Part shown: positions 1 through 10,137 of the stretch, piece by piece
Position numbering within the stretch: the first letter of the stretch is position 1
How the letters are laid out: each line of letters begins with the position of its first letter
From: Bolinopsis microptera
Taxonomy: Eukaryota; Ctenophora; Tentaculata; Lobata; Bolinopsidae
DNA length: 64,000 nt
Assembly: GCF_026151205.1 (NCBI RefSeq)
Contig: NC_087073.1
Location: 4,857,001 to 4,921,000 of the forward strand
Direction: 5' to 3'
Made by a program: the position numbers and the translations under genes
Notes under the pieces: model-generated
Database searches by the model: none
What the model was told of the DNA's origin: nothing
What the model saw: only the letters and a program-made list of their open reading frames with translations

Positions 1-268
1 TCAATATGAAAGGCCTTATTTTATATTGGCCTTCACATCATCATATCAATACAACAGGGATGAATAAAACGACTTCATGTCATATAATATTATCTATGTA
101 TCTTTCCTTTATTGAAACCAAATTAACACTGATATGAGTTGAGGAATTGCATGGTTTGCTGTTAACATTAAGAAAAGTCTAAAGTTTCAAGAAACTGGTA
201 CATGCTAAAAATACAAATAAATCAGTACCTAACTAAGTAAACCTTTCAGCAGTTCCTTCAATTTCTGA

Positions 269-1891
269 TCAAGAATACAAAACAAGATCTAGCCACGAAT
301 CTTCAGCTATTATTTTATCTTCGAGACCACGGAGTGTCCAAGAATTACCATCACCAGACAGATCGGGGCACTTAATCAATTCACAAAAGCTTGCTCTTCT
401 TGATAATTTGGAAGGTCTGCGAAAAGTGTTAAAGCTAAACGATAAATCTTTGACCTTGTGATTTTTAATCGCAGAGACGCACACATGGCACGATTTTTGT
501 GCATTTTCGATTTCTTCATGATCATCATCCCAGGCTTTTTTTACACGGTAGTTTATTTGCGTGCATTTAAAATCATTTTCAAGAGGCAATGTTTCTATGC
601 TAGTTGTTGAATGAATTGGCTCTTTTTCTGCGTTCTCTCCCAAAACTTTTGTGAAAACATGGGTTGCTTTACGACTCAAGACTATGTCTCTTATAACGAA
701 GGCATGTTTACACAATTTACCATTTTTCTCATTGTCAACAATCTCGGGGCATGAGCACAGATCATCTTGAAGAAGATCCAGTATTTCTTCGGGGAGTCCC
801 CACGACTGTATGTATTCACCAGACACAGCATTCCAGATACGAGCTACAGCTAATTGGCTGATTGACCTCGTCCAACTTTCTGACCAGGCATCAATGTAAG
901 CTTGATAAGTTTCTAACCAAGTAAATAAGTAGTCTAAATAAATGTACAAATTCTTTACCGAAGCTTTATTGGATAAATGAACATGAAGATCATAAAAATT
1001 ATCCGCCTCAATCGATTCAAGAGGGCGAAACAGATACGATCCAATAGTTCCAAATTCTTGTAATTCCTGAGTAATGTGAGTTGCCTGAAATTCTTGACTT
1101 AATCTCAAAGTTTCCATTTGCAATTTTGATATCATCTTCAGATCTTCATGTGTCAATTCTTCTAATTCATTAAGGTTACTGAACAAATCTAAATATAAGT
1201 TCTTGTCAGTATGCATGCACTGCACTAAGTCCAATCTTTGCAGCAAATATTTGGCATTGCTAGAAAGGGTTTGAGAGTCAGTTAAACTTTTCAGAAGTAA
1301 CTTTAATAGAGAAGAATTGCGATTTCCAGCAAGTGAAATGATCATATCCAGTGTCGATAATAGAATGGTGTTGAAATCTACGGTATAATTCAAAATGACC
1401 ATGTCGAACAGTCCAACGTAGTAAACGATTTCTCTGATGAGATTCCAAAACTTGTCCTTTTTCAGGACCTTTTTCGTGTACCATGATTCATCCACGAATA
1501 AGAGTATCTCATCTAGGTCTAAACTCTCGTATCTTGATAAACCCTGGGTGAAGTAACCCTCACATCTTCCCACAAGCCATTCTACTTCAAACACATGAGC
1601 CATCTTATTAACTTCCCTAAAAACTCTCATTCCTAACAAGTCAATACCACCAGAGTAAACACAATCTACAAAACACCTAACTGCTAATTCTTCAAAGTCA
1701 TCAACATCAAGACTAGTTATTTCCAGGGTAGAAACGAGTTGTTCAATCACAGGACTATTGAAAGAAAGGATGAGTGAACTGACTTTCATCTCTCCACCAC
1801 CCTTCAAGTTGAGAGTCATGTTACTGTGGGTTCTAGATCCGATGTGGTGTCGTCCAAAATCCATCGGGACCTGCACCAGTGGGGCTGCCAT
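269..1891 (-). CDS. BTB/POZ-domain protein, tandem copy 1 (540 aa)
   Basis: Single-exon reading frame of 540 codons. Residues about 20-125 look like a BTB/POZ fold: a D/N-M-T-L-N start, a glycine-rich turn, 'VSSLILSFNSPVIEQL', then 'ELAVRCFVDCVYSGG', a typical BTB helix pair. BTB domains dimerise and often serve as adaptors for Cullin-3 ligases or in transcription factors. The remaining 400 residues are not a Kelch or MATH domain that I recognise. They look helical, with a Cys/His-containing patch near 395-400 and a basic C-terminal tail. The protein differs from copy 2 at about 10 of 540 positions. A splice-acceptor-like TAG followed by GTAACG lies 14 bases upstream of the ATG, so the leader is probably spliced. 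The function is not known to me. Confidence 0.85.
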   Translation of the reverse strand: MAAPLVQVPMDFGRHHIGSRTHSNMTLNLKGGGEMKVSSLILSFNSPVIEQLVSTLEITSLDVDDFEELAVRCFVDCVYSGGIDLLGMRVFREVNKMAHVFEVEWLVGRCEGYFTQGLSRYESLDLDEILLFVDESWYTKKVLKKDKFWNLIREIVYYVGLFDMVILNYTVDFNTILLSTLDMIISLAGNRNSSLLKLLLKSLTDSQTLSSNAKYLLQRLDLVQCMHTDKNLYLDLFSNLNELEELTHEDLKMISKLQMETLRLSQEFQATHITQELQEFGTIGSYLFRPLESIEADNFYDLHVHLSNKASVKNLYIYLDYLFTWLETYQAYIDAWSESWTRSISQLAVARIWNAVSGEYIQSWGLPEEILDLLQDDLCSCPEIVDNEKNGKLCKHAFVIRDIVLSRKATHVFTKVLGENAEKEPIHSTTSIETLPLENDFKCTQINYRVKKAWDDDHEEIENAQKSCHVCVSAIKNHKVKDLSFSFNTFRRPSKLSRRASFCELIKCPDLSGDGNSWTLRGLEDKIIAEDSWLDLVLYS

Positions 1892-2696
1892 AATTACGTT
1901 ACCTACGGAAGAAGAATATTTTATTGCAATATTATTGTTTCTTTGATTGATTCATTATCTATAATATTATCTATAATATGATAAAATGTGTGAGTACCTG
2001 TATGGTATATTATCGTCATTAAAACTGATAAGACTGAGCAGATAATTGTCACAAAATTGGTACAATATTTTTTTAAAATCCCGGTTTTTTCATCATTAAG
2101 TCAAAAATAACGTTATTTTGCCAGATAAAAAGTTCTAAAGATTATCAAATCTACAATCTACATTAAAGTACATTTACTGTCATGCCAATCATCAAGCGTG
2201 CATTAAGTTGCTATTATAATATATCATTTACAATTTACATATTTGGTACTTTTTGTACTAACTGACTTCAAAAAGCTATTATCCTATCTTTATATCATAC
2301 AATAAATAACTGTAAAAACATCGAAAAAGATTGAAAATTAGTCACGAACTACTAAATTAAAGTTGAGGTCTGCAATAGTCGTGAAACTGAGATAAAATCT
2401 TGAAATCTGAAATTTGCAGCACTTTATCAAAATCAATCAATATGAAAGGCCTTATTTTATATTGGCCTTTACATCAATACAACAGGGATGATTAAAACGA
2501 CCTCATGTCATATAATATTATCTATGTATTTTTCCTTTATTGAAACCAAATTAACATTGATAGGAGTTGAGGATTTGCATGGTTTGCTGTTAAAATGAAG
2601 AAAAGTCTAAATTTTCAAGAAACTGGTACATGCTAAAGATACAAATAAATCAGTACCTAACTAATTAAACCTTTCAGCAGTTCCTTCAATTTCTGA
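1892..2696. other. spacer between BTB copies 1 and 2
   Basis: AT-rich, with no open frame of note. The last 260 bases (from 2437) are the downstream flank of copy 2 and repeat bases 1-268. Confidence 0.7.
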
Positions 2697-4319
2697 TCAA
2701 GAATACAAAACAAGATCCAGCCACGAATCTTCAGCTATTATTTTATCTTCGAGACCACGGAGTGTCCAAGAATTACCATCACCAGACAGATCGGGGCACT
2801 TAATCAATTCACAAAAGCTTGCTCTTCTTGATAATTTGGAAGGTCTGCGAAAAGTGTTAAAGCTGAACGATAAATCTTTGACCTTGTGATTTTTAATCGC
2901 AGAGACGCAAACATGGCACGATTTTTGTGCATTTTCGATTTCTTCATCATCATCATCCCAGGCTTTTTTTACACGGTAGTTTATTTGCGTGCATTTAAAA
3001 TCATTTTCAAGAGGCAATGTTTCTATGCTAGTTGTTGAATAAATGGGCTCTTTTTCTGCGTTCTCTCCCAAAACTTTTGTGAAAACATGGGTTGCTTTAC
3101 GATTCAAGACAATGTCTCTTATAACGAAGGCATGTTTACACAATTTACCATTTTTCTCATTGTCAACAATTTCGGGGCATGAGCACAGATCATCTTGAAG
3201 AAGATCCAGTATTTCCTCGGGGAGTCCCCACGACTGTATGTATTCACCAGACACAGCATTCCAGATACGAGCTACAGCTAATTGGCTGATTGACCTCGTC
3301 CAACTTTCTGACCAGGCATCAATATAAGCTTGATAAGTTTCTAACCAAGTAAATAAGTAGTCTAAATAAATGTACAAATTCTTTACCGAAGCTTTATTGG
3401 ATAAATGAGCATGAAGATCATAAAAATTATCCGCTTCAATCGATTCAAGAGGGCGAAACAGATACGATCCAATAGTTCCAAATTCTTGTAATTCCTGAGT
3501 AATGTGAGTTGCCTGAAATTCTTGACTTAATCTCAAAGTTTCCATTTGCAATTTTGATATCATCTTCAGATCTTCATGTGTCAATTCTTCTAATTCATTA
3601 AGGTTACTGAACAAATCTAAATATAAGTTCTTGTCAGTATGCATGCACTGCACTAAGTCCAATCTTTGCAGCAAATATTTGGCAATGCTAGAAAGGGTTT
3701 GAGAGTCAGTTAAACTTTTCAGAAGTAACTTTAATAGAGAAGAATTGCGATTTCCAGCAAGTGAAATGATCATATCCAGTGTCGATAATAGAATGGTGTT
3801 GAAATCTACGGTATAATTCAAAATGACCATGTCGAACAGTCCAACGTAGTAAACGATTTCTCTGATGAGATTCCAAAACTTGTCCTTTTTCAGGACCTTT
3901 TTCATGTACCATGATTCATCCACGAATAAGAGCATCTCATCTAGGTCTAAACTCTCGTATCTTGATAAACCCTGGGTGAAGTAGCCCTCACATCTTCCCA
4001 CAAGCCACTCTACTTCAAACACATGAGCCATCTTATTAACGTCCCTAAAAACCCTCATTCCTAACAAATCAATACCACCAGAGTAAACACAATCCAAAAA
4101 ACACCTAACTGCTAATTCCTCAAAATCATCAACATCAAGACTAGTTATTTCCAGGGTAGAAACGAGTTGTTCAATCACAGGACTATTGAAAGAAAGGATG
4201 AGTGAACTGACTTTCATTGCTCCACCACCCTTCAAGTTGAGAGTCATGTTACTGTGTGTTCTAGATCCGATGTGGTGTCGTCCAAAATCCATCGGTACCT
4301 GCACCAGTGGGGCTGCCAT
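2697..4319 (-). CDS. BTB/POZ-domain protein, tandem copy 2 (540 aa)
   Basis: Intact 540-codon single exon, the twin of the gene at 269-1891. By eye, about ten replacements separate the two proteins, for example E/A before 'MKVSSL', V/L in 'CFVDC' and S/N in 'VLSRKA'. Both frames have stayed open. The N-terminal BTB/POZ domain covers residues about 20-125, and the long C-terminal part is unassigned. The upstream bases again carry an acceptor-like 'CTTCCATAG' before GTAACG and the ATG. The near identity means the duplication is recent or that gene conversion is active. I cannot tell which copy is expressed. Confidence 0.85.
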   Translation of the reverse strand: MAAPLVQVPMDFGRHHIGSRTHSNMTLNLKGGGAMKVSSLILSFNSPVIEQLVSTLEITSLDVDDFEELAVRCFLDCVYSGGIDLLGMRVFRDVNKMAHVFEVEWLVGRCEGYFTQGLSRYESLDLDEMLLFVDESWYMKKVLKKDKFWNLIREIVYYVGLFDMVILNYTVDFNTILLSTLDMIISLAGNRNSSLLKLLLKSLTDSQTLSSIAKYLLQRLDLVQCMHTDKNLYLDLFSNLNELEELTHEDLKMISKLQMETLRLSQEFQATHITQELQEFGTIGSYLFRPLESIEADNFYDLHAHLSNKASVKNLYIYLDYLFTWLETYQAYIDAWSESWTRSISQLAVARIWNAVSGEYIQSWGLPEEILDLLQDDLCSCPEIVDNEKNGKLCKHAFVIRDIVLNRKATHVFTKVLGENAEKEPIYSTTSIETLPLENDFKCTQINYRVKKAWDDDDEEIENAQKSCHVCVSAIKNHKVKDLSFSFNTFRRPSKLSRRASFCELIKCPDLSGDGNSWTLRGLEDKIIAEDSWLDLVLYS

Positions 4320-5367
4320 TGCTTCGTTACCTATGGAAGAAGATTATTTCATTGCAATTAATTACCGAAAAAAGGGTTAACTAAACAAAGACATACAATT
4401 ATTGAATGATTACTTTATTATTGGTATCATGGGTCAATGATATTGTTGAATTTCTCACCACTTTAACTTGGAACTAAAGTCAAAAAGTGTGTCAAATAGT
4501 GTACAATTGGATAATTGTCCCGTCGTGAACGGAAACAATGAAAGACATCGCATACATAAGACATACAAAAGATATACAATATACATAAGATAAGACATAC
4601 ATAAGATATACACACTTGACACTGTATACATCAAACTAAAGACGCGCATGCAGTTATAATAAAAGTTAAAAACTTAATAGTTGTTAATAACTTTAGAAAT
4701 TCACATTTTAAAGTCCCTCAAAGCTAGATCATTTAAGAAGAAAAAATGATCGGACCTAATTATATAAGTCAATTATCGATATCTGTATAATAAAAAAGTT
4801 AGAAATAGTAATGGACTCCAACAAGCAAGATTGACTTATCAATTAAATCGTTGAAAATGTCTATACAGCAAAAACCTGATTCACCGGAACTCCTAATGCA
4901 ACAGTTGCCTGTGAAGACGTATATTTTTATTCGAAGATATGTTAAGGTTTGACTACATTATTTGAAATAAAAGAAAATGAATTTAATTTACTGAAATGAT
5001 ACAAACAATTTGAATTCAATGAAAAGTTGTGAAACCTATTTCATTGTAAGCTTATTTATCTCTAAAAAGAGCTGCATTATTAATTACACTATGATACAAA
5101 TAAACAATGTCATCAGATTAATTATCAAATTTTTGCAAAATAAAAACATTGTTGTATTGAGCACTGAGCAGTTATAGTAAATTACTTAAAAGTAATTTAC
5201 CATCTTAATAAAAGCTATCCAAATCAGATCTTAAACAGTTCAAATGGGTTACTCCATCTCGAACTGTAATTCCTTGATGGGCTGGAGAATTCTGTTCTCT
5301 AATATGCGGTCATCAAATAAGTGACAATAATAAGTAGGAAAAGAAGATACTTGAATGATAAATATTT
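4320..5367. other. AT-rich intergenic spacer
   Basis: I see no gene. Around 4550-4615 there is an imprecise tandem run of 'ACATAAGATATAC'-like words. The rest is unremarkable AT-rich DNA. Confidence 0.6.
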
Positions 5368-7049
5368 TCAATCATAACGAATTAAAGAAATATATGATTT
5401 TTCAGTTAGTAAAATACCATTATGACCAAGCATTTTCCAAACGTCACCTCCACCAAAAATATCTGGGCGTTTAACCAGTTTTTGAAGACATGCTTTCCTT
5501 GGAACTGGTATTATCTCATCTTCGGACCATGCTCGGGAAGGCTCACTGACACTTTGTCCAGTAGCTTCGTCGATTTTTCTACTCTTGATCTTGCTGGGAC
5601 TATTAAATTCAGATCCGTCAACATGATGTGTTTGGTCTCGTCTATAACCAACATGATTGACACTCACATGCCAATTTCCTCTGTGCACGGCTCGGACTTG
5701 TATACAATTTGGGTCCTCCGGATCTGCAACAGGTGAAGTTGTTATAAATTCTCTGGCGTACATTAAATTATTCTTTTTACTCGTCCATCTTCTTCTCTGA
5801 AAAGTATGTCGTTCATGTTGGTTACGGACGACATCAAAACCGTTCAGTCCACAGAGACCATATTTCCAACTATCACTCATTTGTGGAATTGAACACACTC
5901 TATTTTTAATAACCTCCAGGAGAACTGTTCTGGCAGTCCCCAAGATTGTATGTATTCTTCAGCGACTGGACTCCAGCGACGACTTTCAGCAAGTTCACAT
6001 ATTGATTTAGTCCAGCTTTCTGACCAACTTTCAACGTTAGCTTGATGACTCTCTAACCAAGTAAAAAAATGGTCAAAATAATTATACAAACTTATGACGA
6101 CTGCTTTATTTGTCATTTTAGTATGAAAGATTTCAAAGCTTTCAGCAAAAATCAAGTCAAGAGGACGGAATAAAACGTTAGCATCGTATTTTTTTGTATC
6201 GAAATCGAAACCAGGAAAAACGTAAGGAAAACGTAAGTCTTTATTAAAATGCACTGTGTCGTACTGCAATTTCGAAATTAACTTGAAATCTTCAATAGAA
6301 GGGCTATTCAAACTGATAAGTCGGCTAAAAAACTCGCAGTAAAATTCTTTGTCGGTGCTCATGCACCTCGCCAAGTCCAATTTTTGCAATAAATATTTGG
6401 CATTGCTTGAGAGGGCCTGAGATTTGTTGAGATTCTGCAATAAAACTATATACCACGTTTTACCATGTACACCAGCAATAGATACCAGCTTGTCTATTGT
6501 TGTCGTAGGAACAGCTTCTAAAGCTTCTGTGGAGAAAATGAAGTGTGTTATAATCTTTTCCTTTAGTCCGAGATAGCGAATAGTCTCAATGACTAAAGTC
6601 CATATGCTATCTTTCTTTAAAATTTCATGAACAAACCATGCATCTTTTACTAAAATTAAAATCTCGTCAAAATCAGAAGTTTCAGATTTTGCGAGACATT
6701 CAGTGAAGTAGCCCTCACATCTTCCTGCGAGCCACTCAACTTCAAAAAAATGAGCCATCCCAATAACGTCCCTAAAAACCCTCATTCCTAACAAGTCAAT
6801 ACCACCTGAGTAAACACAATCCACAAAACACCTAACTGCTAATTCTTCAAAGTCATCAACATCAAGACTGGTTATTTCGAGGGTAGAAATGAGTTGCTCA
6901 ATCACAGGACTATTGAGAGATAGAATGTGGGAATTGACTTTAATTTCACCCCCACCTTTCAGGTTAAGTGTCATGTCACTGTCACGGGTTTTGGAGTTGA
7001 TGCGGTGTCGCCCAAAATCGTTCGGGACTTGCACCTGTGGTGCTGCCAT
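5368..7049 (-). pseudogene. BTB/POZ-domain protein, diverged third copy with a frameshift
   Basis: Residues 1-390 of the upstream frame (5877-7049) align with BTB copies 1 and 2 through 'EYIQSWGLPE'. The frame then runs out after about 20 unrelated residues. Homology continues in the overlapping frame 5368-5943, from 'VLLEVIKNRVCS' to the end of the protein. The switch falls near 5925-5930 and looks like loss of one base. No GT-AG intron repairs it. The copy has diverged widely from copies 1 and 2, yet both halves are otherwise open. So this is a recent pseudogene, an assembly error, or a truncated 390-aa protein. The BTB domain at residues about 22-125 is intact. The start is preceded by acceptor-like 'TTTTGCAG' before GTAGCG. 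Confidence 0.8.
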
Positions 7050-8081
7050 TGCTACGCTACCTGCAAAATTAGATAGTCATAATACATTATATTAATTGTA
7101 ACTTTACCCACTACCTTTAAAACCTTTAATACACCTGTAATAGTTCTCCAATTGAAGTCAAAAATTCATTGGGACTTAATCTACCATTGCTACAAAACCT
7201 GCAAAATAAATTGAAATACTTATTTAAGTTATATTGTGTCAATGTTGTAAAATCAGGGTTGAGACTATGTACCTGTGGACTGTGGAGTGTGGACAAACAT
7301 GGACATTTAATTGAGCACAAGCTGCAAAGCTGAGGCCATTGTGAAGTTGTAACGATTCCACAGGTATAAAAGTAAGTGTAATGGTTAAGATGCTACAGAA
7401 TATTTTCGGCTGAAATCATTAAATCATCAGTTGGATGGTCATGGTATTATAGAATGGAAGTAGTACAACATGAACATGCAAACAAATGTCAATGGCATGA
7501 TACAGTCTACTCAATACATCACCGAGAATTGAAATATGATATCAAGAAAACAATTGATATCCTAATCACTAAGATAAGTGTTATGACGTTATGAATTTGT
7601 TGTGCACTGTTGCAGGCCATTTATAATCGAATATAATCAATGCGATGAGAACAAATCGTTATAGATTTTTAAATATTTAAAGTAATTAGACATGAAATAT
7701 TTCGCTTGAAGTTTGAACGGTTACAATTAGTACAGGTTAAACCTTATTAATTTAGACGAATTGAATACCGATTATAGAACCAATACTATCATAAAGAGAC
7801 AACATGTTATTAAATTCAAATAAAACTATTAGGTAACTGTAAAAATAATATCATTTAATAATCTAATCAAAAAGCGGTTAATGCAGACTAAGACTAAAAA
7901 CGAATTTTCAAAATATCTTCTGACAATTCTTCGATACGTAAATAACGACTTTTTTTATGACTACTATGCTGTATTTAACTACTTTATAAATATAATTAAT
8001 CTTCTAAAACTGTAAAAGAGTTGCCTAAACGTAATATTTCTAAAAGCTCATTAAAAACTACATAAGTACATTGCTATAAAG
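7050..8081. other. intergenic spacer
   Basis: No gene seen. From about 7820 the sequence matches the region after 8915 and belongs to the tandem duplication that carries the Maf genes. Confidence 0.6.
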
Positions 8082-8672
8082 TCAACCTAAGATGTGTGAA
8101 AGTTCACTGTGCAGTTTCTGAAGTGGTAATCCAACAACATTAAAATAACACCCTGCTATCCTATCCACCAAGATAGCTCCCTTGCCTTGTATTCCATACC
8201 CTCCCGCCTTATCAAACGGTTCCTCTGTACCCACATACCAGTCTATCAGGTCAGGAGATAACTCTGTAAACTGTACTTCCGTCTGCACGTGGAATGTGTG
8301 TTTGATGTCCTGGTAACAGATACACACTCCAGTTAGCACGTGGTGGACACGCCCACTCAACTCTGATAACATGGTGTGCGCGCACTGCGCATCACTCGGC
8401 TTCTCAAGGATTTTATTGTCAATAACAACCACTGTATCAGCTCCGATAACTATAGCGTCTTTGTTCTTACCGAAAACCTCACATGCTTTACCTTTAGCTG
8501 TGGCTATAACATAATCTGCAGGTGTCGGGAAGGAGGATTTAGGGAGATTTTCCTCAAATTTAGAAGGGATTATTTCCGCTTTAAGTCCGATCTGTTGTAG
8601 AAGTTCCTTGCGTCGTGGTGAGGCACTAGCCAGGATTATCCTGTAATTACCAAATAAGGAATCTGTTGCCAT
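8082..8672 (-). CDS. Maf/ASMTL-type nucleoside triphosphate pyrophosphatase, copy 1
   Basis: Intronless 196-aa protein, the normal length for a Maf family enzyme. These enzymes hydrolyse dTTP, UTP or modified NTPs to monophosphate and pyrophosphate (house-cleaning). In animals the domain also forms the N-terminal half of ASMTL. Signature motifs are complete: 'ILASASPRR' (residues 13-21), 'GADTVV' (77-82), 'LEKP' (89-92), 'GGYGIQGKGA' (157-166) and 'FNVVGLPL' (177-184). There is no methyltransferase domain, so it is the stand-alone form. An acceptor-like 'GATCAG' lies just upstream of GAAG-ATG. The nearly identical gene structure at 9163-9753 shows tandem duplication. Confidence 0.93.
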   Translation of the reverse strand: MATDSLFGNYRIILASASPRRKELLQQIGLKAEIIPSKFEENLPKSSFPTPADYVIATAKGKACEVFGKNKDAIVIGADTVVVIDNKILEKPSDAQCAHTMLSELSGRVHHVLTGVCICYQDIKHTFHVQTEVQFTELSPDLIDWYVGTEEPFDKAGGYGIQGKGAILVDRIAGCYFNVVGLPLQKLHSELSHILG

Positions 8673-9162
8673 CTTCCTGATCTAATAAGATAAATTATAT
8701 GCATCAGTCGGTGCTTAATGAGAGCAATTTGCTTAATAACGAATTATTGCAATTTGTGTTTTAAATCTATGACAACTGTGAAAAGATTCTAATTTTTTCA
8801 GTCTAAGTTAATAATTGAACCAAAGATTGTCAATTCAGTAAAACCCTGATTTACCTAAGATCTACAATATCTCATACTTCATAGAGAGAAAACATAATAT
8901 TACATTAGATTAAAACTATTAGGTTACTGTAGAAAACGAAATAAATCAATTAGCTAATCAAAGACAGAAAGACTGTAAAAATAATAAATATTAGCTTTAA
9001 AATTATTTCCTAATTCTAAAGGTTCTACCTCAATTATACAATTATACCCATACAACAATATACTAGATAAATGCTTTTTCAAAATTATAATAAATCTAAA
9101 AGAATACCTCGGTATAATAATTTAAAAATCATGCATCTGATTAAAATCTACATTTCTCCAAG
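8673..9162. other. spacer between the Maf genes
   Basis: AT-rich, with no gene. It holds the 5' flank of copy 1 and, from about 8915, the 3' flank shared with copy 2. Confidence 0.6.
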
Positions 9163-9753
9163 TCAACCTAAGATACGTGAAAGTTCACTGTGCAGCTTTT
9201 GAAGTGGTAATCCCATCATACTGAAAGGACATCCCGCTATCCTATCCACTAAGATAGCGCCCTTTCCACGAGTTCCATACCCTCCGGCCTTGTCAAATGG
9301 TTCCCCAGTACCAATATACCAGTCTATCAAATCAGGAGATAAATCAATTAACTTAACTTCCGTCTGCACGTGGAATGTGTGTTTGATGTCCTGGTAGCAG
9401 ATACACACTCCGGTTACCAGGTGATGGATGCGCCCACTTAACCGTGATAACATGGTGTGTGCACACTGCGCATCACTCGGCTTCTCAAGGATCTTATTGT
9501 CAATTACAACCACTGTATCGGCTCCAATAACTACAGCATCTGTGTTTTCACTGAAAACCTTGCAGGCTTTACCTTCAGCAGTGGCTATCACATAATCTGC
9601 AGGTGTCGGGAAAGAAGATTTAGGGAGATTCTCTTCAAAGTCAGAGGGGATTATTTCCGCTTTTATTCCAATCTGTTTAATTAGTTCTATACGTCGTGGT
9701 GAAGTACTGGCCAGGATTATCCTGTAATTACCGAATAAGGAGTGCTCTGTCAT
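9163..9753 (-). CDS. Maf/ASMTL-type pyrophosphatase, copy 2, altered motif
   Basis: Intronless 196-aa paralogue of the gene at 8082-8672, aligning without gaps. 'ILASTSPRR', 'GADTVV' and 'LEKP' are kept. The last signature is changed: 'YGIQG' has become 'YGTRG', so the invariant family glutamine (position 162) is arginine, and 'FNVVGLP' has become 'FSMMGLP'. From family knowledge this glutamine sits in the active site, so activity or substrate choice may differ. The frame is intact, which argues against simple decay. The start is preceded by acceptor-like 'AAGATCCAG' before GAGAAT-ATG. Confidence 0.9.
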   Translation of the reverse strand: MTEHSLFGNYRIILASTSPRRIELIKQIGIKAEIIPSDFEENLPKSSFPTPADYVIATAEGKACKVFSENTDAVVIGADTVVVIDNKILEKPSDAQCAHTMLSRLSGRIHHLVTGVCICYQDIKHTFHVQTEVKLIDLSPDLIDWYIGTGEPFDKAGGYGTRGKGAILVDRIAGCPFSMMGLPLQKLHSELSRILG

Positions 9754-10137
9754 ATTCTCCTGGATCTTATTAGAAAAAGAGGGTTTAGTCGGTGTTCAAC
9801 GAGACCAATTTACTCAATTTATTAATTACAATTTGTTTTAAACCGCAATTATTCCTATGACAAATGTAGAAAATTTCTAAATTGTCAGTCAAAGAATCAT
9901 TTCACCCCAGATTAGATATTAAGAATTTGAAGAATTTAAGTGACTGTTCATTGTTCAATTACCAATAAAACAATTGAACTTTCAAGAGAAAGTTCAGCAC
10001 ATCTCTACGTAGCAAAAGGAATCAACAAGTCAATGGAATCCAAAATGCACCAATAATTCAAAAAGTATAATCAGACTAGAGGGTGCCTATTTAAAGGACA
10101 TAGATTGCTCGGCATTAACTGGTCTTATAATGACGTA

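Larger units (their letters stand above)
1..4345. repeat. tandem segmental duplication carrying BTB genes 1 and 2
   Basis: The segment from base 1 to about 1920 is repeated, almost base for base, from 2437 to about 4345. The period is about 2.43 kb. The repeat includes downstream flank, the whole coding region and a short 5' flank. The first copy may extend beyond the left window edge. A third, diverged BTB gene at 5368-7049 is an older copy of the same gene. Confidence 0.93.
7820..9910. repeat. tandem duplication (about 1.08 kb) carrying two Maf genes
   Basis: Bases about 7820-8820 and 8915-9910 match in gene, 5' flank and 3' flank. One shared flank begins 'AAACTATTAGGT' in both. The flanks have diverged much more than in the BTB pair, so this duplication is older. 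Confidence 0.8.
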
